A stretch of 64,000 nt of DNA, taken from positions 42,199,542-42,263,541 of the forward strand of contig OZ010599.1 in the NCBI GenBank assembly GCA_963932145.1, written 5' to 3'. Under the pieces are notes generated by a model that saw nothing but the letters and a program-made list of their open reading frames with translations, searched no databases and had not been told where the DNA came from. The stretch is from Acanthosepion lycidas (Eukaryota; Mollusca; Cephalopoda; Sepiida; Sepiidae). Shown here piece after piece: positions 58,280-64,000 of this stretch. Within the stretch, counting starts at the first letter, position 1, and each line of letters begins with the position of its first letter. A program made the translations under genes and the position numbers.

Positions 58280-61209
58280 AATCTATCGAATTCGACGTAT
58301 GAGGGTCAAACAGATCAGTTCCCAGGAAACCGACAGCAGCACGTGAGATTCGATTATAGTGGTGAAGGTTTCGTGCAGGACCATCCACACTTTTTGAAGG
58401 GCCGAATACAGAGACCTGGTGCACTACGTGCCACAAGGTCCCCAAACAACTCTCCGCAAGTTTTGAATTCAGAGTTATCCTTCTCCGAGACTAGTTGCCA
58501 TCCAAGGCTATAGAACCCAGTCTGTCCTGCTATTTACCCATAGTTGGAGGGAGAAGAGGAAGATTCACATCTTTCCCAGGGGTATTAGCACATGAATGTA
58601 ATGGATTCGACTGGAATTTGAACTCAGCTCTCTGATTCCTCAATCCAAGCCGCTATCCATTACCCCACCATGCCTCCATATATATAAAGAAAAATATACA
58701 GAAAAAACAAACAAAAATCTTAATATGCAATTATGCTGTATTAATGTTAATATAATGTCAACATTGGACGTTTCGGTCTAATAGACCATTATCAGGACAT
58801 ATTCATAAAACATAATTAACATTAGACTATATTCAATTAAACATGAAAAAGACTATGGACATAAGAGCAAGACTAATCCAAACTGAAATTTTTATATAAG
58901 ATCAGCGTTCCGTTTAAATATGATCACGTCGTGTCACGTGGGCGATGTTGTGAAAACATATTCGAAGATGATTTCAAAATATTAAATAAGCTCGATTGAA
59001 CTATTTTCTCATATAGACAGTTCGTTAAGAAATCCTTTCTGTTCTTATAGGAATACGCAGAGATCAATAGGTTCTTATATTTTCATACAAGCTTGAAGTC
59101 TTCCATGTTACAATTGCTTGCTCAGGTCTTTTGTGTCTCTTCAACACCCAAAGCCAAATTATTGTTTATACTGTAACTATGCTACATAGAACTTAATTAC
59201 AGTTTCTGGGAGAAAGCACAATCTGACAATCACCAGTTTGCAACAAAGTCAGTATGTTCAAACACTCAGTCATGCTGACTTGTGACTAGATGCTAGCATA
59301 ACTATCAAAAGCTTCCAAACTGCTTTACCTATCAGATTTAACTAACAAGGCATAGGTTAAACCATAGTATTGTTTTCAGGCACTTCTCCAAAATTATCAT
59401 TTACCAAGGCTGATATTATCAAAAATTCACCTGCCATGGTTAGATTTGAGTCCAAGTCTCATGAGTGAAACACTATTGTTTTAACTACTCTATACACACA
59501 CACACACACACAAATATATATATATATATCGTATTCCATTATTAATTAATTTTTACTATGTTATATAATTAGAGGGTGGTGCTGTGAAAATCTTCATTAT
59601 CTAATATTACTAATACATGTGCAAACTTCAATTATGATTAATCCTGCAGATTACTAGAATCCCTACCTTAACCACTCTTTCTCCAAAGACCAAAATAAAT
59701 AAATAGACATTATTTAACAAACAATAAAACACTTTGTAACACTTAGCTTTGGTTCAAATGTCAGCTTTACCATCAGAAGTAACTGATTAATGATTGTCCA
59801 CCCATCAAAGGATCATTTACAGGCCAATGTCCACCTTATATGTGGATGACTCAGGAACAAGTTCATTTACCGGTTTGATCATGTCTTTGGGAGGGTGACC
59901 AATGATTGATGTGTCAATAAAAAAACTGAAAATTTTAATTCTATTTGTGGGAGTGGTAGAAAAAGAAGAATTGGATATCAAAAAGTCATTTTAACTTAAG
60001 AACAGGTATGTGTTGTGAATCACTAATTTTCCATCACCTGTGATTTTAAACCCTTGTGAGGTTAACCTCATCTTGGTCTGGAAAAACAGTAAAGTAAATA
60101 ATTCATTACAAAAAAAAAAAAAAAAAAAAAAAAAAGGTCACCTATTGTTTCATTATCACTATTCACAAGTAGAAATTTAGACAGTTTAACCTTCTAATGG
60201 ATTGATAACAACTGATGTCACCGTTAACACTTGTACCTTCTTAAGTCATACCGAAGGTAAAATTTAGCTGAAATAAACAAAAAGCCCTCCAGTGTATTTT
60301 TACTATCACAACAAATTTCTAGTATCTTGTTAAATTCATGCTGAATAAAGGAGATGTAAATTCATGGAATATTCATATCTAATCCCCCCCCCCAAAATTA
60401 TATGGAATACACTTATCCCATCTAAGAGATTTGTCAAGTAACTATGAATGCTAATGGTACCATATAACCCAGTACTACCTGCCATCTGAACCAATTCCTT
60501 CACTAGGCTTTTCTAATAAGGAGGGTGAATAAACACCAGTTGGATTAAAAACAAGAGCAAAAGGGACAATAGCCATGAAGCCCAATAAGACAGACTGGGC
60601 ACTATAGCTATATGCAGTGATGACTCAGCATCATTGGGTGGAGGATTCCCTCAACGGCCACAACCAAGGTGAGCCTTCAAGTAGGATATCGGCTGTGGTT
60701 TGAATTGGAGGAGATGGGCTCTACTTGTCCAAGTTATGCTGTGCGCAAATGAATATCTCTCCAGCTTTTTACCCAGATATGGGGAAGGAAATGGTCAAAT
60801 GCTCAGCAACCCTATAACCAGTCATTGGATGAATGATGGTGGTATATCAAGAGAAAAATTAATGAAAGCTACATGACTAGATTTGGATTTTTGTAACTGT
60901 CCCTGGTCTTCATACGCCAATCAGTAAGTATCAGACCGATAGGCTTCTCAATTAGAAGTTTGAATTTTGCTACATTTATTTCTGATCAGTACTGGTTACA
61001 ATTATAGAAGGATAGGTTGAGAGTTATGATAAAAATAAAGCAACAGAAATAAAATAAAATAAAAGAAATACTAGTCAAATGTTATAAGAATTATTATTCA
61101 ACAGGAACACTTTACAGAAACAATGAAACACCTTACCTTAATACTCCATTATTATTCTTATCCAAATTAGTAAACCTACTGTATAAGCGGGAGATCTGGT
61201 TTGCTGAAA
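37803..61209 (-). CDS. CHP1: CHP1-like calcineurin B homologous EF-hand protein (coding exons 2-7, 5'-partial)
   Basis: Six exons join with consistent phases into 167 residues plus stop; exon 1 (about 22 residues with start and myristoylation site in the family) is not found and should lie beyond 64000. EF1 loop [12 protein letters not shown] is degenerate, as in CHP1. EF2 region has no usable loop. EF3 loop [12 protein letters not shown] and EF4 loop [12 protein letters not shown] are canonical. The C-terminus [13 protein letters not shown] is diagnostic of CHP1 rather than calcineurin B. In the family, CHP1 binds plasma-membrane Na+/H+ exchangers and kinesin- and calcineurin-linked partners as a calcium-dependent cofactor. 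The segment between EF2 and EF3 is shorter and more Lys/Arg-rich than in human CHP1. Expected full length is about 190 residues against 195 in human. Confidence 0.93.
38089..38169 (-). CDS. CHP1: CHP1-like exon 6
   Basis: Acceptor TTTTTAAG before 38169, donor GTAACC after 38089. 27 codons: [20 protein letters not shown] then SFTEFLK. EF-hand 4, loop [12 protein letters not shown] with acidic residues at positions 1, 3, 5 and 12. Confidence 0.95.
38660..38940. repeat. Degenerate ATC/ACT-rich low-complexity tract
   Basis: Irregular repeats of ATT, ACT, ATC and CAC triplets across about 280 bases in a CHP1 intron. The hydrophobic open frame over it is a composition artefact. Confidence 0.65.
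39027..39130 (-). CDS. CHP1: CHP1-like exon 5
   Basis: Acceptor TTGTTCAG, with a long T run before it, precedes 39130; donor GTAAGG follows 39027. 104 bases coding [20 protein letters not shown] and [17 protein letters not shown]-hand 3 with a canonical loop. Ends in phase 0. Confidence 0.95.
40548..40637. repeat. (GT)n-(TA)n compound microsatellite
   Basis: About 35 bases of TG followed by about 44 bases of TA, directly abutting the tRNA-derived SINE at 40638. Confidence 0.97.
40638..40776 (+). mobile_element. tRNA-derived SINE (family L), copy 1
   Basis: CGGTATAATGGTTAGCAAGC (A box) and GAGTTCGATTCTCAC (B box) define a tRNA-like head; the body TTTCGGCCTTGTGCCACATC follows. It is bounded by (TA)n on both sides. 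Related to the minus-strand copy at 49624-49757. Confidence 0.82.
40840..41595 (-). mobile_element. Jockey/CR1-like LINE fragment with RT active-site region
   Basis: Minus strand, from 41595 down: [18 protein letters not shown] around 41540-41580 (YAGD in place of the catalytic YADD), [20 protein letters not shown], then the DNA region colinear with 18400-18975. Stops and a YADD-to-YAGD change show it is inactive. Ends near 40840 in the shared LINE 3' end. In the CHP1 intron between exons 4 and 5. Confidence 0.8.
41636..41712. repeat. (TA)n microsatellite, about 75 bp
   Basis: Uninterrupted TA pairs followed by CACACAC. Confidence 0.98.
42113..42280. repeat. (TA)n and SINE-G 3' tail-like segment
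   Basis: (TA)n at 42113-42135 is followed by GGTTTTGACGTATGAGGATCTGACAG, which resembles the end of the SINE-G copy at 58280-58677 (ACGTATGAGGGTCAAACAG). The remainder to 42280 is unassigned. Confidence 0.4.
42290..42712 (-). pseudogene. LINE reverse-transcriptase C-terminal fossil (second LINE lineage)
   Basis: Minus strand reads [20 protein letters not shown], then [33 protein letters not shown], and in other frames a C-rich end. The LRWAGHVxRM block is the hallmark of the C-terminal end of a different non-LTR element lineage from the Jockey/CR1-like copies here. Broken by frameshifts. Confidence 0.82.
42845..42957 (-). CDS. CHP1: CHP1-like exon 4
   Basis: Acceptor TTCAAAAG before 42957, donor GTAAGT after 42845. 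113 bases coding [20 protein letters not shown] followed by a Lys/Arg/Glu-rich linker ending in [10 protein letters not shown]. VNFxxFMRxLAxFRP is conserved in CHP1. Confidence 0.92.
42958..43858. other. CHP1 intron between exons 3 and 4
   Basis: AT-rich with an A run at 43691-43717; no recognisable element or exon. Confidence 0.55.
43859..43939 (-). CDS. CHP1: CHP1-like exon 3
   Basis: Acceptor TTTTTTAAG before 43939, donor GTGAGT after 43859. 81 bases coding [20 protein letters not shown] then VHSFFQE. The block [16 protein letters not shown] is a hallmark of CHP proteins. An intron of about 17.2 kb separates it from exon 2. Confidence 0.93.
44150..44600 (+). repeat. Repeat family S, copy 1
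   Basis: GGGAACATCCACATAGGAGA, CTCAGGTGTTTCTGTTTTAC and TTTTCACTGAACACAGATG match 53233-53550 in the same order. Not coding in any conserved frame. Confidence 0.45.
44680..44955 (-). mobile_element. SINE-T family, full copy
   Basis: Minus strand, from 44955 down: tRNA-like head GGCCCAGTAGATAAAAGCGT, B-box-like GTCAGTTCAATACCTGG, body GGACTAGAACAATCTACCCT, and tail CCTGAAGAAGACTGGAGTGT followed by ACAATGGCTGAAACATTGTG. In the 17-kb CHP1 intron. Confidence 0.75.
45130..45465 (+). repeat. Repeat family R, copy 1
   Basis: CCTTATAAGGAAACAGTCAT, AAAATAGGTTTCTCAAGT, GGTTTCCTTCCTAATCTTTT, TTTGAAGTAGTATGAAACCT recur at 46735-47035 in the same order. No protein seen. Confidence 0.7.
45795..45850 (-). 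repeat. SINE-T-like tail fragment
   Basis: Minus strand reads ACCTGAGGAAGGCCGGAGAG followed by an AAAACGTGAGTATAAC segment, a diverged version of the SINE-T tail. Confidence 0.4.
46122..46225. mobile_element. MADE1-like palindromic mariner MITE, copy 3
   Basis: Full palindrome bounded by TA, ends TTAGGTTGGTGCAAAAATAA and complement; inner arm GACATAATAATGTCG. In the 17-kb CHP1 intron. Confidence 0.88.
46560..47035 (+). repeat. Repeat family R, copy 2, preceded by a tRNA-like unit
   Basis: At 46560-46620 a B-box-like GTTCTAAGTTCAATCCTTGG suggests a SINE head. From 46735 the copy matches 45130-45465: CCTTATAAGGAAAGATTTGG, AAAATAGGTTTCTCAAGTC, TTTGAAGTAGTGTGGAATGT. Confidence 0.6.
47250..47300 (+). 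repeat. SINE-T-like tail fragment
   Basis: CTTGAAGAAGGCAGGAGAGC followed by CTGCTGAAACATGA resembles the SINE-T tail, without its second hairpin arm. Confidence 0.35.
47458..47578. mobile_element. TA-flanked inverted-repeat MITE, copy 2 (121 bp)
   Basis: Same design as 10930-11039: left CAGGATGTGACAAAAATAT, right AAGTATTTCTACCACACCCTG, inner arms around AAGACATTAG and CTAATGTCTTAC, TA on both sides. Confidence 0.78.
47905..48145 (+). mobile_element. SINE-T family, head-truncated copy
   Basis: Body AACAAAAACTTGGAGAGTTT and ACTAGAACAATCTACCCTGG, tail CCTGAAGAAGGCTGAAGC then ACAACGAACGAAATGTTGTG. It aligns with the reverse complement of 44680-44870. The tail hairpin differs by a compensating pair change. 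Confidence 0.75.
49624..49757 (-). mobile_element. tRNA-derived SINE (family L), copy 2
   Basis: Minus strand: TTTGGTTAGCAAGCTTGTCT, then CTAGATCAATTACGACTGAA, GGAGTTTGATCTTCAC and TTTTTGGCCTTGTACCACAT. Same order as 40638-40776, more diverged in both promoter boxes. Confidence 0.8.
50120..50395 (+). repeat. Composite repeat Q, copy 2 (diverged)
   Basis: TTTGTTTAGTAGCATATCCA, then two ATGTATTGCTGGT units, then AGCTGGGACCCCAACAAGTG and AAGAGGTGGTTCCA. It is colinear with 51540-51875 and with the first half of 62461-62732. No protein seen. Confidence 0.6.
51205..51375 (-). mobile_element. LINE 3'-end fragment
   Basis: The plus strand has a short T run, then AAGGTGATAATGCCACCAAG, ATGCAAGGGGTTCCTGGGAG, TGAAAGAGAATGAGAAGACT. 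It is the reverse complement of the A-tailed copies at 53830-54045 and 56570-56803, so the insertion is on the minus strand. Confidence 0.65.
51540..51875 (+). repeat. Composite repeat Q, copy 3 (diverged)
   Basis: TTTTGTTTAGCAGCATATCA followed by AACCACTGTGTGTTATTTAA, several units around TTGCTGGT or TTGCTAGT with TTTTACTAT spacers, then ACTGGGACCCTAACAGGTG and CAAGAGGTGGTTCCA. Same family as 50120-50395. Confidence 0.6.
52289..52361. mobile_element. MADE1-like MITE, copy 4, left end missing
   Basis: The right terminal repeat TTATTTTTGCACCAACCTAA and the core TTTTTTGACGTATTTTTTAA are present, but the left terminal repeat is gone. The first preserved bases are near the hairpin centre. Confidence 0.8.
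52430..52790. other. Unassigned GC-richer segment after MITE copy 4
   Basis: Mixed-composition sequence (for example GGTCTGGACCGGGATTAATC and GGCTTGAGATCCCATCCTAG) that stands out from the AT-rich surround. A GGCTCCTATAAGAAGC motif is seen near 52690. Probably an interspersed repeat; no tRNA boxes or protein recognised. Confidence 0.3.
53230..53560 (+). repeat. Repeat family S, copy 2
   Basis: ATGAACACCCACACAGAAAG, CTAAAGTGTTTCTGTTTGAT and TTTTGGTGAACACCGATGAA align with 44265-44560. Confidence 0.45.
53830..54045 (+). mobile_element. LINE 3'-end fragment with A tail
   Basis: AGTTTTCTCATTCTCTATCA, TAGCTCCTTGTGCCTTAGTA, TTTGCTTGGGGGGTGAATTT, then a short A run. Colinear with 56570-56803. Confidence 0.65.
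54244..54322. repeat. (GT)n-(TA)n compound microsatellite
   Basis: TG pairs then about 60 bases of TA; another (TA)n lies at 54393-54422 and a (GT)n at 54073-54098. Confidence 0.97.
55997..56043. repeat. (AT)n microsatellite
   Basis: Uninterrupted AT pairs after a short CACACATG stretch. Confidence 0.97.
56570..56803 (+). mobile_element. LINE 3'-end fragment with A tail
   Basis: AAGTCTTCTCATTCTCTATC, AGTAGCCCCTTGTGTCTTAA, TTGCCTGGGGGTGAATTGAT, then about 21 A. The poly(A) and matched edge show a 5'-truncated retrotransposon insertion. Confidence 0.7.
57131..57165 (-). other. Candidate cryptic exon in the 17-kb CHP1 intron
   Basis: On the minus strand, a T-rich tract and AAATAG precede 35 bases that end before GTGAGT, both good splice sites. 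One frame is open ([11 protein letters not shown]). Including it between exons 2 and 3 would shift the CHP1 frame, so it is not a normal coding exon. Confidence 0.25.
58253..58680 (-). mobile_element. tRNA-derived SINE (family G) with (AT)n tail
   Basis: Minus strand: head GGTGGGGTAATGGATAGCGG (A box) and GAGTTCAAATTCC (B box) near 58605-58677; long body including CAAAACTTGCGGAGAGTTG; the end ACCCTCATACGTCGAATTCG runs into (AT)n at 58253-58279. Length about 400 bases. In the 17-kb CHP1 intron. Confidence 0.75.
58766..58798 (-). other. Hammerhead-core-like hairpin
   Basis: Minus strand: CCTGATAA, a perfect stem GGTCT-ATT-AGACC, then GAAACGTCC. It resembles the hammerhead ribozyme core CUGAUGA...GAAA with one core change; a proper helix I could not be drawn, so cleavage activity is not claimed. 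Confidence 0.35.
59493..59530. repeat. (AC)n-(AT)n microsatellite
   Basis: ACACAC followed by ATATAT, about 38 bases. Confidence 0.95.
59530..61136. other. Part of the large CHP1 intron
   Basis: AT-rich with an A run at 60111-60135. 60590-60830 is less AT-rich (for example GGAGGATTCCCTCAACGGCC) and looks like an old interspersed repeat, but no family was recognised. No exon seen. Confidence 0.4.
61137..61209 (-). CDS. CHP1: CHP1-like exon 2
   Basis: Minus-strand acceptor TATTTTAG precedes 61209; donor GTAAGG follows 61137. 73 bases coding [20 protein letters not shown] then GVL, with split codons at both ends. Matches the first EF-hand of CHP1. The phase requires exon 1 to end with one base of a codon, giving Phe as in CHP1. 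Confidence 0.92.
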
Positions 61210-62460
61210 CTAAAATAAACCTTATATAAGAAAACATATATAAGAAAATTATTACTTTAAATGTTTTCTTGAAAAATAGTAAATAAAGAAAAACAAAAAA
61301 AGGAGATTATAAAAATTAATAAAGCACGGCAATGTTTGAAAGATCAGTGTAATTAGACGATTTTTTAAAAGAGATGGCATTAATATGATCAACAATTTAA
61401 AACTAGTCCCATCACAATTACCTTTTTACTGAAAGTGGAAATCAGTGTTAAAAAACAAAAACAAAAAGCACTTAAGTCATTTATTATAATCAGATATTTT
61501 TACCAAATAGTTATCAAAAATGAGTACAAAATGGTCACATATCTATACAAATTTTTTATTCATTTTTTATAACAGTTATTTATTACAATGAATATCTGTT
61601 ATATTTTTTGCTGCATGCCAGCAGCCAATTCTTGTAAATTACAATATCAAATGGATCCCACTAAGCAGTTTCCACTTTATAATCATAATATCATACATTA
61701 TAAACGTTTCACAATTCTTTTTATTTCACCCAAGCAAGGCAATAAAGCCACTAAGATGCAAGGGATTACTAAGTAACAGAATATATGGAGAGAAAAAAAA
61801 AAAAAAAAAACATTAAGGAGAGAGAATAAAAAAAGAACAAAAATTAAGAAAAGATATCAATTGAAATTTTTGAAGATCAAAGTATTAACGCTATTTCTTG
61901 CCCCACTTAACAGACTGTAAGTAATTTTATTAGATCAGCTGCCCAGACATACTATTAAAATAGCAGTAAATAGTTGAGAACTGATGACATCAGGAAGGTC
62001 ATTGATGAAAATTAAGAACAATTTAGGTGAATGGAGAGAGCATTGGAGAATACCTGCATTAATGCAAAAGATCTAGGAGAGTGGCTTTAAAAAAAAAAAA
62101 AAAAAAAAAATCTTTCATTTCACGATTCGATAAGACTGAATAAGTTCAAAGATTCATCCAGAAATATCATAATCTTTCAACTTGTGAAGAAGACCAGCAT
62201 GCCAAACCCTGTCAAATGTCTTTGTGAGATCTAAAGCAAAAGTTCGAGCTTTATTCTTATTTAAAGCTTGATAGACTTTCAGCAATAATTGTTAATACAT
62301 CAGCAGCTGACTTACAGAAGCAAAAGCTCTATTGCTTATCTGAATAAAAGACCTTGCAAGGTGAAATGCTTAACCAATTCAGAGTTGATTAGAGCGTCTA
62401 ATACTTTGCCAAAAAGGAGATAGAAAGAACGTTAATAGGCTGATAGAAGGATCAGATAGT

Positions 62461-62732
62461 TTGTTTGGGTTTTATGGCATATCAACCACTGTGGGTTATT
62501 TAATGCCAAATCCAGTTTATATGAATTTTAAATGCCTATTTTGTATAGAATAAAAAACGTATAGCTGGCAACATTTTTCTGAAAACATTATCTGAGACCT
62601 TGCTGGCGGATGCAGTTCACCGCCATACCCAGGACGCGGATGCAGTTCACCGCCATACCCAGGACGCGGATGCAGTTCACCGCCATACCCAGGACGCGGA
62701 TGCAGTTCACCGCCATACCCAGGACGCGGATG
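62461..62732 (+). mobile_element. Composite repeat Q, copy 4, inserted in a LINE, with 30-bp array
   Basis: Starts TTGTTTGGGTTTTATGGCAT and ends in four 30-bp units. The 8-base CAGATAGT occurs at 62453-62460 and 62733-62740, immediately outside. The LINE reading frame (minus strand) continues on either side, so this is an insertion into the LINE. Confidence 0.75.
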
Positions 62733-62735
62733 CAG
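62606..62735. repeat. 30-bp minisatellite inside repeat Q
   Basis: Four identical 30-bp units starting GCGGATGCAGTTCACCGCCA plus a partial fifth. They are GC-rich against a very AT-rich surround. They correspond to the part seen only about twice in the 10.2-kb copy. Confidence 0.92.
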
Positions 62736-63787
62736 ATAGTCTGCGGAGTTCTTAAAGACTAGAACTACAGAAGAGGATTTCCAACAAGCAGGAAAGCAAG
62801 AAGCAGCAAGGCATTTATTGTAGAATTTAGAGAGAGCAGGAGCCAGTTCAGGAGAACATTTCTTAAGATTTCTGCAAAGATATCAAGTCCACATGCTTTG
62901 TGAGGATCCTGTTTAAAGATTATAGCAGAAACCATGGACAGAGTTATATGCATATCACTCAATAGAGACTCAGTTCTAAGTGGAAAGTCAGGCAAAGATG
63001 TTCCAGATGAATCAAGGGTAGAATTTGAAGAGAATTTACAGGCAAAACATTCTATTTTATCAGCAGATGTTAACACTTCAAATTAAATGAAGAGAAGGAG
63101 GATAGAAGACTTACTCTTATTTAACACACTATTATAGAGCTGCCAGTAGTCATGAGAACCAAACTTGTTTTGCTCTATATGGTGCCTCATTCTATCAGTA
63201 AACAAAGAAAATTGTGATGGGAACATGATGGTACAGCTAGAAACAGTGATTCCTGTGGGTTATAGCAGCTGAACAGGCAGGTGTGAACCAAGATTATTAT
63301 GGTTTCACATAGTATTTCAGAAAAGGTACAAAAGCATTGATGCTGGTTTTAACCAAAGAAGAAACCTCTGTGGCACAATTCTCAATAAGGTTAAGAACAT
63401 CAATCCAAGGGGTGTCTCAAAGAAAGTCACAAAATCAGTCCCAATCATTATGCTGATAACAGAGTCTTGTGAAGAAGAGGTGTCTGTCTAATAGATAACT
63501 CAAAAGAAATCAACAGATACTACAAAGAAATATCAATAGATACTACAGCATGATTATTTTATAATTTGTTGTGGGCACTTATTAATTTCTAAATATTTTT
63601 CATGTTTTATATGACATTAGAATGTGATGGCTAATATTCTCAAAAATGTCACTACATAGGGGAAAAAATTAAAAGACAAAATACAAACAAAAATTAATTT
63701 TTGATATCCTATAGTTTAAAAGAAAAATTATAAGCATAATTGACTGAATGATCATGATATGGGTAGAAAAAAAAAATAAAATAAATA

Positions 63788-63850
63788 AAATCGTTTTTTT
63801 GACGTATTTTTTTAACGTCAAAAAACGATATTATTTTTGCACCAACCTAA
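63788..63850. mobile_element. MADE1-like MITE, copy 5, left end missing
   Basis: Starts at TCGTTTTTTTGACGTATTTT and ends in the intact right terminal repeat TTATTTTTGCACCAACCTAA followed by TA. Truncated at nearly the same place as copy 4. Confidence 0.8.
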
Positions 63851-64000
63851 TATAAATGCAGAGTTATTTTTAATTGCCAGACTTTCACTTCTTACAGTCA
63901 CTGTAGAACTCTCCTGTCCAAAAGTGACATTAGCAAGCCTGCAAACAGATATGGAATGCCTTCCTATATCTTCATTTGCAAAGCCATTATGATCATAAAT

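Larger units (their letters stand above)
61715..63545 (-). mobile_element. Jockey/CR1-like LINE, RT region, interrupted by repeat Q
   Basis: Minus strand, from 63545 down: RHHIEQNKFGSHDYWQLYNS with VLNK (63110-63200), FACKFSSNSTLDSSG with SLPDFPLRTESLLSD (62930-63060), SxKACGLD region, KNSADY before the insertion, SDPS after it, and ALDLTKTFDRVWHAGLLHKL (about 62200-62240), a core RT motif. [11 protein letters not shown] follows near 61985, but the YADD-to-C-terminus section is missing. The 3' end near 61720 is shared with the other copies. Stops make it inactive. Located in CHP1 intron 1. Confidence 0.82.

Noticed and set aside
37803-61209. Calcineurin B (regulatory subunit) instead of CHP1
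   Set aside because: [13 protein letters not shown], the degenerate EF1 and EF2 and the C-terminal [13 protein letters not shown] are CHP1 features; calcineurin B has four intact loops and a different end.
62606-62735. CRISPR-like array at 62.6 kb or 10.3 kb
   Set aside because: Units are head-to-tail without unique spacers and the context is an animal intron; these are minisatellites.
61210-64000. CHP1 exon 1 within the last 2.8 kb
   Set aside because: No minus-strand stretch reads like the LLRDEELEEIKKETG-type N-terminus followed by a donor in the right phase, so it is presumed outside the window.

Overview
This is a AT-rich animal nuclear sequence with two spliced protein-coding genes facing each other tail to tail. 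Their introns, and the gap between them, are filled with transposon debris, SINEs, MITEs, microsatellites and homopolymer tracts. The exon/intron structure with GT-AG borders, tRNA-derived SINEs, long (TA)n and (CA)n tracts, mariner/Tc1, Jockey/CR1-like and Penelope-like remnants all point to a metazoan. The invertebrate style of the proteins and the repeat mix fit a lophotrochozoan, most likely a coleoid cephalopod such as an octopus. That placement is inference; nothing in the window proves the species.

Plus strand, about 3.6-34.2 kb: a complete Sec23 coding sequence in 18 coding exons. I rebuilt it by hand: all reading phases agree, every border is GT-AG, and it gives 768 residues. Sec23 is the GTPase-activating inner-coat subunit of COPII, the coat that buds vesicles from the endoplasmic reticulum. 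The four zinc-binding cysteines fall at residues 61, 66, 85 and 88. The segment carrying the Sar1-directed arginine finger is conserved near residue 721. Any promoter and 5' noncoding exon must lie upstream, in or beyond 1-3632.

Minus strand, 37.8 kb to beyond 64 kb: coding exons 2-7 of a CHP1-like (calcineurin B homologous protein) EF-hand gene. The first coding exon, with start codon and myristoylation signal, is not in the window. EF3 and EF4 have canonical calcium loops. One intron is about 17 kb and another is longer than 2.8 kb.

Non-coding layout: introns 6, 11, 14 and 17 of Sec23 hold decayed mariner or Tc1 transposases. Intron 13 holds a Penelope-like reverse transcriptase fossil. 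A mariner fossil lies between the two genes. The large CHP1 introns hold Jockey/CR1-like LINE fragments, several tRNA-derived SINEs, and repeats with internally amplified minisatellites. The most interesting signals are: (1) palindromic MITEs whose ends and length closely match the primate MADE1 element that gave rise to miR-548; (2) a SINE whose head is a 5S rRNA-tRNA fusion; (3) a tRNA-SINE family with a tail hairpin showing compensatory change; (4) one repeat family in which different copies amplified different internal units, one copy lying inside a LINE between 8-bp direct repeats. No functional RNA gene, CRISPR array or bacterial feature was seen.
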